Assembly (NCBI RefSeq): GCF_946227985.1
Contig: NZ_CAMKGL010000007.1
Coordinates: 124,001 to 188,000 of the forward strand
Reading direction: 5' to 3'
Length of the DNA: 64,000 nucleotides
From: Serratia quinivorans
GTDB taxonomy: Bacteria > Pseudomonadota > Gammaproteobacteria > Enterobacterales > Enterobacteriaceae
The notes below the pieces were generated by a model that was given only the letters and a program-made list of their open reading frames with translations, was not told the DNA's origin and made no database searches. Below are positions 59,323 through 64,000 of the stretch, piece after piece; positions within the stretch are counted from its first letter, which is position 1, and the number at the start of each line of letters is the position of its first letter. Made by a program: the position numbers and the translations under genes.

Positions 59323-60243
59323 TTAATTGTCGCGTTCAATAATGAAGCTGGCTAACGCTCGCAATGGCGCTGTGTTATAAGATTGTGCTGCCAAAGTGTC
59401 TAATGCAGCTAAAGCTTCCTGATAGAGATCCCACGCTTTTGCTTTCGCGCTGTCAAGCCCGAGCAAAGCTGGATAGGTGCTCTTTCCGTGTTGCTGGTCC
59501 GCCCCCTGGCGTTTACCGATTTTTTCGGTTTCGCCGACCACGTCCAAAATATCATCCTGTACCTGGAACGCCAGACCAATCGCGGCGGCGTAGCGATCAA
59601 GCTGCACCAGTGCGGCACGGCCAGGCTCACCGGCGGCTAACGCCCCAAGGCGAACGGCTGCGCGAATCAATGCGCCGGTTTTGTGACGATGGATTTGCTC
59701 CAGCGCTTCCAAACCAATTTGCCGGTCTTCGGCTTCCAGATCCAAGGACTGGCCGCCACACATACCGGCAACGCCGCTGGCGGTTGCCAGTTCGGAAACC
59801 ATCGCCAGCCGGTCGCGCAGTGCCACGTCGGGCATGTCTGCATCGGCCAGAATGGAAAATGCCAGCGTTTGCAGTGCATCGCCGGCCAAAATGGCGTTGG
59901 CCTCACCAAATTTGATGTGGCAGGTCGGCTGACCGCGACGCAGGTCGTCGTCATCCATTGCCGGCAGATCGTCATGGATCAAAGAATAGGCGTGAATGCA
60001 TTCTACCGCAGCGGCGGGCGCATCCAAATTATTCAGTGATACGCCAAACATCTGTCCGGTGGTGTACACCAGGAACGGACGCAGGCGTTTACCGCCCAGC
60101 AGCGCGCCGTGGCGCATTGCCGCCACCATGTTGCCATCATTGAACGGCAGCGGCGCGATAAAATTTAGCAGCGTGCGGTCGGCCCGTTGGCGTAAAACCT
60201 GCAACTGGTCAGAAAAAGCGGTCTGTTGGACAGTCTCGGACAT
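59323..60243 (-). CDS. ispA: Farnesyl diphosphate synthase
   Basis: A 306-residue prenyltransferase that condenses isopentenyl and dimethylallyl/geranyl diphosphate to farnesyl diphosphate. The two Asp-rich metal motifs are DDLPAMDDDD and DDILD (in FQVQDDILDVVGE). GGKRLRPFLVY and the KTGALI segment are intact. It follows xseB by 5 bases and precedes dxs, so the MEP entry enzyme and the C15 synthase are co-expressed. Confidence 0.97.
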   Translation of the reverse strand: MSETVQQTAFSDQLQVLRQRADRTLLNFIAPLPFNDGNMVAAMRHGALLGGKRLRPFLVYTTGQMFGVSLNNLDAPAAAVECIHAYSLIHDDLPAMDDDDLRRGQPTCHIKFGEANAILAGDALQTLAFSILADADMPDVALRDRLAMVSELATASGVAGMCGGQSLDLEAEDRQIGLEALEQIHRHKTGALIRAAVRLGALAAGEPGRAALVQLDRYAAAIGLAFQVQDDILDVVGETEKIGKRQGADQQHGKSTYPALLGLDSAKAKAWDLYQEALAALDTLAAQSYNTAPLRALASFIIERDN

Positions 60244-60248
60244 GATGA

Positions 60249-60512
60249 TTACTCGGCATCCGGTGTGAAAGGCGTCAGCGTCGCATCATCGGCGCTGTCG
60301 TTAAGCAAAATTTGTACGCGTTGCTCCGCCTGCTGCAGTTTCTGCTGGCCCTGGCGTGCCAACTGTACGCCGCGTTCGAACTCATTGAGCGCGTCTTCCA
60401 GCGGTAATTCACCCGATTCCAAACGCGTGACGATGCTTTCCAACTCGCTGAGGGAGCTTTCAAAGCTGACGCTTTGCTCTGTACTGTCTGATTGTGCAGG
60501 TTTTTTTGGCAT
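60249..60512 (-). CDS. xseB: Exodeoxyribonuclease VII small subunit
   Basis: An 87-residue helical protein with the XseB core [51 protein letters not shown] (about 16-66). It joins XseA to form exonuclease VII, which degrades single-stranded DNA from both ends. It is first in the xseB-ispA-dxs operon. Divergent transcription from thiI shares the 230-base gap. The acidic C-terminal tail is somewhat longer than in E. coli. Confidence 0.96.
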   Translation of the reverse strand: MPKKPAQSDSTEQSVSFESSLSELESIVTRLESGELPLEDALNEFERGVQLARQGQQKLQQAEQRVQILLNDSADDATLTPFTPDAE

Positions 60513-60627
60513 AATCTTCTTTTTACATCATCATGTGAACAGTGGCGCCAGAGCCTATATTAGCGAATCTTGATTGGCAAATCATGGCGCACATGTGTGG
60601 TTTTGTGCACCGAGCCCCACCAGATAG

Positions 60628-60696
60628 TGGTATACTCAGCGCCGCAAATGCGATTGATAAAACATTCGGCAGCTCCGTTGGTTTTATCAATCGCAT
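60628..60696 (+). promoter_or_regulatory. thiI promoter and leader hairpin
   Basis: TGG-TATACT at 60628-60636 is an extended -10 element, giving a predicted start near 60643. ATGCGATTGATAAAAC at 60648-60663 is then the exact reverse complement of 60681-60696 with a 17-base loop, so the thiI mRNA would begin with a 16-bp hairpin. There is no T-run; a protein-binding site is equally possible. Confidence 0.5.
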
Positions 60697-60744
60697 ATAC
60701 ATTGTAAATCCTTTTCCCTCGTAATTCTGACAATAAAGACCGCC

Positions 60745-62193
60745 ATGAAGTTTATCATTAAATTGTTCCCGGAAATCACCATCAAGAGCCAATCTGTGCG
60801 CTTGCGCTTTATCAAGATCCTCTCGACCAGTATTCGCAACGTCCTGAAGCAGTATGATGAAACACTGGCGGTTGTCCGTCACTGGGATCATATCGAAGTT
60901 CGCGCCAAAGATGAAAACCAGCGGCCGGTGATTGCCGACGCGCTGACGCGCATTCCCGGTATCCACCATATTCTGGAAGTGGAAGACCGTGACTATACCG
61001 ATATCCACCATATTTTCGAGCAGACGCTGGAAGCCTACCGCGAGCAACTGGAAGGCAAGACCTTCTGCGTGCGCGTTAAGCGCCGCGGCAAGCAGGACTT
61101 CAATTCGCAGGACGTGGAGCGTTACGTCGGTGGCGGTCTGAACCAGCATATTGAAAGCGCGCGCGTTAAGCTGTCGCATCCGCAGGTGACGGTCAACCTG
61201 GAAATCGAAGACGACAAGCTGATGCTGGTGAAAGCCCGCCGTGAAGGCATCGGCGGCTACCCGGTAGGCACTCAGGAAGACGTACTTTCGCTGATTTCCG
61301 GTGGTTTCGACTCGGGTGTTTCCAGCTATATGCTGATGCGCCGTGGTTGCCGTGTACATTATTGCTTCTTCAATCTGGGCGGCGCTGCGCATGAAATTGG
61401 CGTGCGCCAGGTAGCTCATTACCTGTGGAACCGCTTTGCCAGTTCGCACAAGGTGCGTTTTATCGCCATCGATTTTGAACCTGTGGTTGGCGAGATCCTG
61501 GAAAAGGTCGAAGACGGCCAGATGGGCGTGGTGCTCAAGCGCATGATGGTGCGTGCCGCTTCGCAGATTGCCGAACGTTATGGTGTGCAGGCACTGGTGA
61601 CCGGTGAAGCGCTGGGACAGGTATCCAGCCAGACGCTGACTAACCTGCGCCTGATCGACAACGCGTCCGATACGCTGATCCTGCGTCCGCTGATCTCCCA
61701 CGATAAAGAGCACATCATCAAAGTGGCGCGCGAGATTGGTACCGAGGACTTCGCCAAGACCATGCCGGAGTACTGCGGTGTGATCTCGAAAAGCCCAACG
61801 GTGAAGGCGATTAAAGCCAAGATCGAAGAAGAAGAAGGGCACTTTGACTTCAGCATTCTTGACCGTGTGGTTAGCGAAGCCAAGAACGTGGATATTCGCA
61901 CCATCGCCGAGCAGACTCAGGAGCAGGTTACCGAAGTCGAAACCGTGGCGGAGTTCGATGCTGACCAGGTGATACTGGATATTCGTTCTAACGACGAGCA
62001 GGAAGACAAACCGCTGAAGCTGGAACAGGTTGAGGTGAAACCGCTGCCGTTCTACAAGCTCAGCACCCAGTTTGGCGATTTGGATCAGAGCAAAACCTAC
62101 CTGCTGTACTGTGAGCGTGGCGTAATGAGCCGCCTGCAGGCGTTATATTTGCTGGAGCAGGGCTTCACCAACGTGAAGGTCTACCGTCCATAA
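60745..62193 (+). CDS. thiI: tRNA 4-thiouridine and thiazole sulfur transferase
   Basis: A 482-residue protein with an N-terminal ferredoxin-like and THUMP RNA-binding region (1-165), an ATP-binding PP-loop [10 protein letters not shown] at about 182-191 and a C-terminal rhodanese domain with the catalytic Cys in [12 protein letters not shown] (about 456). A second redox Cys lies in [10 protein letters not shown]. ThiI activates and thiolates U8 of tRNA and supplies sulfur for the thiamine thiazole. Sequence and length equal E. coli ThiI. A 16-bp hairpin precedes it. Confidence 0.97.
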   Translation: MKFIIKLFPEITIKSQSVRLRFIKILSTSIRNVLKQYDETLAVVRHWDHIEVRAKDENQRPVIADALTRIPGIHHILEVEDRDYTDIHHIFEQTLEAYREQLEGKTFCVRVKRRGKQDFNSQDVERYVGGGLNQHIESARVKLSHPQVTVNLEIEDDKLMLVKARREGIGGYPVGTQEDVLSLISGGFDSGVSSYMLMRRGCRVHYCFFNLGGAAHEIGVRQVAHYLWNRFASSHKVRFIAIDFEPVVGEILEKVEDGQMGVVLKRMMVRAASQIAERYGVQALVTGEALGQVSSQTLTNLRLIDNASDTLILRPLISHDKEHIIKVAREIGTEDFAKTMPEYCGVISKSPTVKAIKAKIEEEEGHFDFSILDRVVSEAKNVDIRTIAEQTQEQVTEVETVAEFDADQVILDIRSNDEQEDKPLKLEQVEVKPLPFYKLSTQFGDLDQSKTYLLYCERGVMSRLQALYLLEQGFTNVKVYRP

Positions 62194-62320
62194 TCCACTT
62201 CATACTTGAAGCTGCAACTGTGTTGGCTGCGTGCACTCACCCCGGTCACTTACTCAAGTAAGCTCCCGGGGATTCCCGTACTGGCCGCCTTGTTGCAACT
62301 CCAATTATTTTGCGGATTTT
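62194..62320. repeat. ERIC element 4
   Basis: The core CACTCACCCCGGTCACTTAC and AGTAAGCTCCCGGGGATTCC (around 62234-62278) matches the ERIC consensus. It lies between the convergent thiI and yajL genes, starting right at the thiI stop. Confidence 0.9.
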
Positions 62321-62343
62321 ATACTTTTTTCAGAACTGGGTAT

Positions 62344-62934
62344 TTAATCGCGGAAATCGTACATTCCCGGTATCAATACCAACTGAGCGGCGATCTCCGC
62401 CGCTTTGGTTTTCCCCAGCAGCAAATCAATCAGCTTCAGCGCAAACTCCATTGAGGTTCCCGGCCCCTGGCTGGTGAGCAGGTTAACGCGCGGATCGAAT
62501 ACCACACGTTTTTCTATCCATTTGTCGGCCGGGATCTGTTCTTTCAGCCCCGGGAAGCCGGTCATATTGCCGATGGGGAACAGCTCGTGGTGTTGCAGCA
62601 CCAGCGCCGGTGCTGCGCAGATGGCGGCGACGATATTGCCCTGCAGGTGCATCTGACGCACTTTCTCCACCAGCAGCGGGCTGTCGCGGAAGCACTCGGC
62701 ACCTTTCAGGCCACCGGGCAGCACGATAGCGTCGAAAGGCTCGTCCACAATCGACACCAGCGGCGCATCGGCCAGCAGTTTTACCCCGCGTGAACAGACG
62801 ATAGTCAGATTGCCATCGCCAGCTACGCTGGCGGTGGTCACTTTAACGCCCGCCCGCACCAGCAAATCTATCGTGGTGACGGCTTCGATTTCTTCGCTAC
62901 CAGGTGCCAGGCAGACCAGCGCCGATACGCTCAT
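62344..62934 (-). CDS. yajL: YajL/DJ-1 family protein deglycase/chaperone
   Basis: A 196-residue DJ-1/PfpI fold protein with the redox-sensitive nucleophile C106 in [12 protein letters not shown] and its Glu partner near the start (GSEEIEAVT). E. coli YajL protects proteins against oxidative and glycation damage. I chose the ATG at 62934: AAGGA lies 8 bases upstream, and the length then equals E. coli; an ATG two codons earlier (62940) is too close to it. The gene starts inside the end of panE, giving a 38-base overlap. Confidence 0.94.
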   Translation of the reverse strand: MSVSALVCLAPGSEEIEAVTTIDLLVRAGVKVTTASVAGDGNLTIVCSRGVKLLADAPLVSIVDEPFDAIVLPGGLKGAECFRDSPLLVEKVRQMHLQGNIVAAICAAPALVLQHHELFPIGNMTGFPGLKEQIPADKWIEKRVVFDPRVNLLTSQGPGTSMEFALKLIDLLLGKTKAAEIAAQLVLIPGMYDFRD

Positions 62935-63808
62935 ATTCATTTTCCTTTCGCTTAATCAATTCAAACAGGCGTGCGTTCTCTGGCAGAGTCACGCCGTAGC
63001 TACGCGCGCGGCGCAGCAGGTAACCGGTAATGTAGTCGATTTCGGTGTGTCGCTGGGTGCGGATATCCTGCAGCATCGAAGAGACATTGTCCGCGGTGCT
63101 TTGGATCACCTCCATGACATACTGCTGCAAGCCCTCGCATGAGGTGTGGTAGCCCTCCATTTCCATTACGCTGGAGACCTCGCGGCAGATAAGCTTGATT
63201 TGTTCGGGATAGCGTTGCAGATCGCCATTACGGCAATTATACAGCGCCGTTAGCGGGTTAATCACGCAGTTGACCGCCAGCTTGCGCCAGTTCGCCGAGG
63301 CGATATTATTGTGCCAGGCGACGTCAGGCAGGGCCTGGTGCAGCACTTCTGCCAGGTGGCTCAGTGATTGCGCCGCCGGTGAGGTCGGGCCGATATGGGT
63401 GATGCCGCCGGCGACATGGATAATAGTGCTGCCATCATGGCGTGCCGCATGGGTGGTGGTGCCCTGCAATATCGGTTGGTTGTTCGCCGGCAGTTCGTCC
63501 TGGGTGCCCATGCCGTTATGCAGCAGCAGGATGGCGCAGCGTGGGTTCAACTTTGGCAGCAGCGTGCTGACCGCGCTGGAGACCTGCCAGGCTTTCAAGG
63601 TGACCAGCAGCAGTTCGCTCTGGGCTAAATGTTCGGGGTCGTTGGTGGGTAAATTACGGTTGAACGAAGCGCCTTCCGGCTCAATCACGTTCACTGCGCA
63701 GAAGGGTTGTGGCACCCGTAGCCATCCCTGTACATCGTGACCCTGCCGATAAAGCCGGGAGAGCCACAGTTGTCCGAGCGCGCCGCAACCAAGAATAGTT
63801 ATTTTCAT
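62897..63808 (-). CDS. panE: 2-dehydropantoate 2-reductase
   Basis: A 303-residue NADPH-dependent ketopantoate reductase of the pantothenate and coenzyme A pathway. The nucleotide loop is [13 protein letters not shown] at the N-terminus. The catalytic Lys is expected in [20 protein letters not shown], where the conserved Asn residues also lie. It is the first of the minus-strand panE-yajL pair, and its 3' end overlaps yajL. It is divergent from yajQ over about 180 bases. Confidence 0.95.
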   Translation of the reverse strand: MKITILGCGALGQLWLSRLYRQGHDVQGWLRVPQPFCAVNVIEPEGASFNRNLPTNDPEHLAQSELLLVTLKAWQVSSAVSTLLPKLNPRCAILLLHNGMGTQDELPANNQPILQGTTTHAARHDGSTIIHVAGGITHIGPTSPAAQSLSHLAEVLHQALPDVAWHNNIASANWRKLAVNCVINPLTALYNCRNGDLQRYPEQIKLICREVSSVMEMEGYHTSCEGLQQYVMEVIQSTADNVSSMLQDIRTQRHTEIDYITGYLLRRARSYGVTLPENARLFELIKRKENEYERIGAGLPGTW

Positions 63809-63990
63809 CCGGACTCCTTGGGGTAACGGGAATATCGCTCAATGACTGTCTTATAATTATAGACTTTTCTGCTGTTCGGCAGCTTATCCGCCGCCAGCTT
63901 CAGCAGATTTTGCCTGAGGCGCTAAAGCGGTTATTATGCTCGGCATCGAAATCGCCTAACGTATTAGGCTCTCATTCAGGAGGAAGAAGT

Positions 63991-64000
63991 ATGCCATCTT
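63991..64000 (+). CDS. yajQ: Start of yajQ (nucleotide-binding protein), cut by the window
   Basis: Only ATG-CCA-TCT-T is present, read as M-P-S, behind a strong AGGAGGAAG ribosome site (63979-63987). The place divergent from panE and the MPS start fit YajQ, as in E. coli. The identity rests on synteny rather than on sequence. Confidence 0.6.

Noticed and set aside
60523-61842. Minus-strand ORF (439 codons) opposite thiI and its leader
   Set aside because: Antisense to most of thiI with no family signal; the plus-strand thiI is unambiguous.

Overview
The window is chromosomal DNA from an enterobacterium, most likely Serratia or a close relative (inference). The gene order aroL, yaiA, aroM, ppnP, rdgC, mak, sbcC, sbcD, phoB, phoR, brnQ, proY, malZ, acpH, queA, tgt, yajC, secD, secF, yajI, nrdR, ribD, ribH, nusB, thiL, pgpA, yajO, dxs, ispA, xseB, thiI, yajL, panE, yajQ follows the 8-10 minute region of the Escherichia coli map almost gene for gene. 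Four ERIC (enterobacterial repetitive intergenic consensus) elements and a D-lyxose isomerase support the placement. I see no rRNA, tRNA, CRISPR array, insertion sequence or prophage.

Region by region. 1-6.1 kb: the start of an LtrA-like membrane protein, a small BhsA/YdgH-type secreted protein, a PmtA-like methyltransferase, two GNAT acetyltransferases, and a Fur-boxed siderophore pair (periplasmic binding protein plus TonB-dependent receptor). 6.2-13.3 kb: the E. coli aroL-yaiA-aroM-ppnP series, opened up by an AraC/NTF2-like divergent pair and by an IclR regulator, OPT transporter and DUF1177 protein that form an apparent operon with aroM. Two matching dyads (GTTCC-N7-GGAAC) lie before the regulator and before the transporter. 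13.5-24.3 kb: rdgC, then an accessory sugar island with a hybrid sensor kinase, a ribose-type ABC transporter, D-lyxose isomerase, class II aldolase, PfkB kinase and OmpR-type response regulator. 24.4-26.1 kb: mak and a VapBC-type toxin-antitoxin pair. 26.2-33.8 kb: sbcDC, then phoBR with a PstS-like gene behind it.

33.9-45.6 kb: a MetE-like methyltransferase behind tandem MetJ boxes; brnQ behind a long leader holding a possible Leu-rich leader peptide; proY; a small lipoprotein; a YbdG-type mechanosensitive channel; malZ; ggt; a 2-Cys peroxiredoxin with an OxyR-like half-site; acpH. 45.7-64 kb: the conserved queuosine and Sec cluster, the nrdR-rib-nusB-thiL-pgpA run, the dxs-ispA-xseB isoprenoid operon on the minus strand, thiI behind a 16-bp hairpin, yajL/panE and the first codons of yajQ.

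The parts most worth following are the IclR/OPT/DUF1177/AroM operon, which I read as an undescribed peptide or amino-acid catabolic system, and the two-component-flanked ketose-1-phosphate-like sugar pathway. Functions come from sequence recognition by eye. No database search was run.
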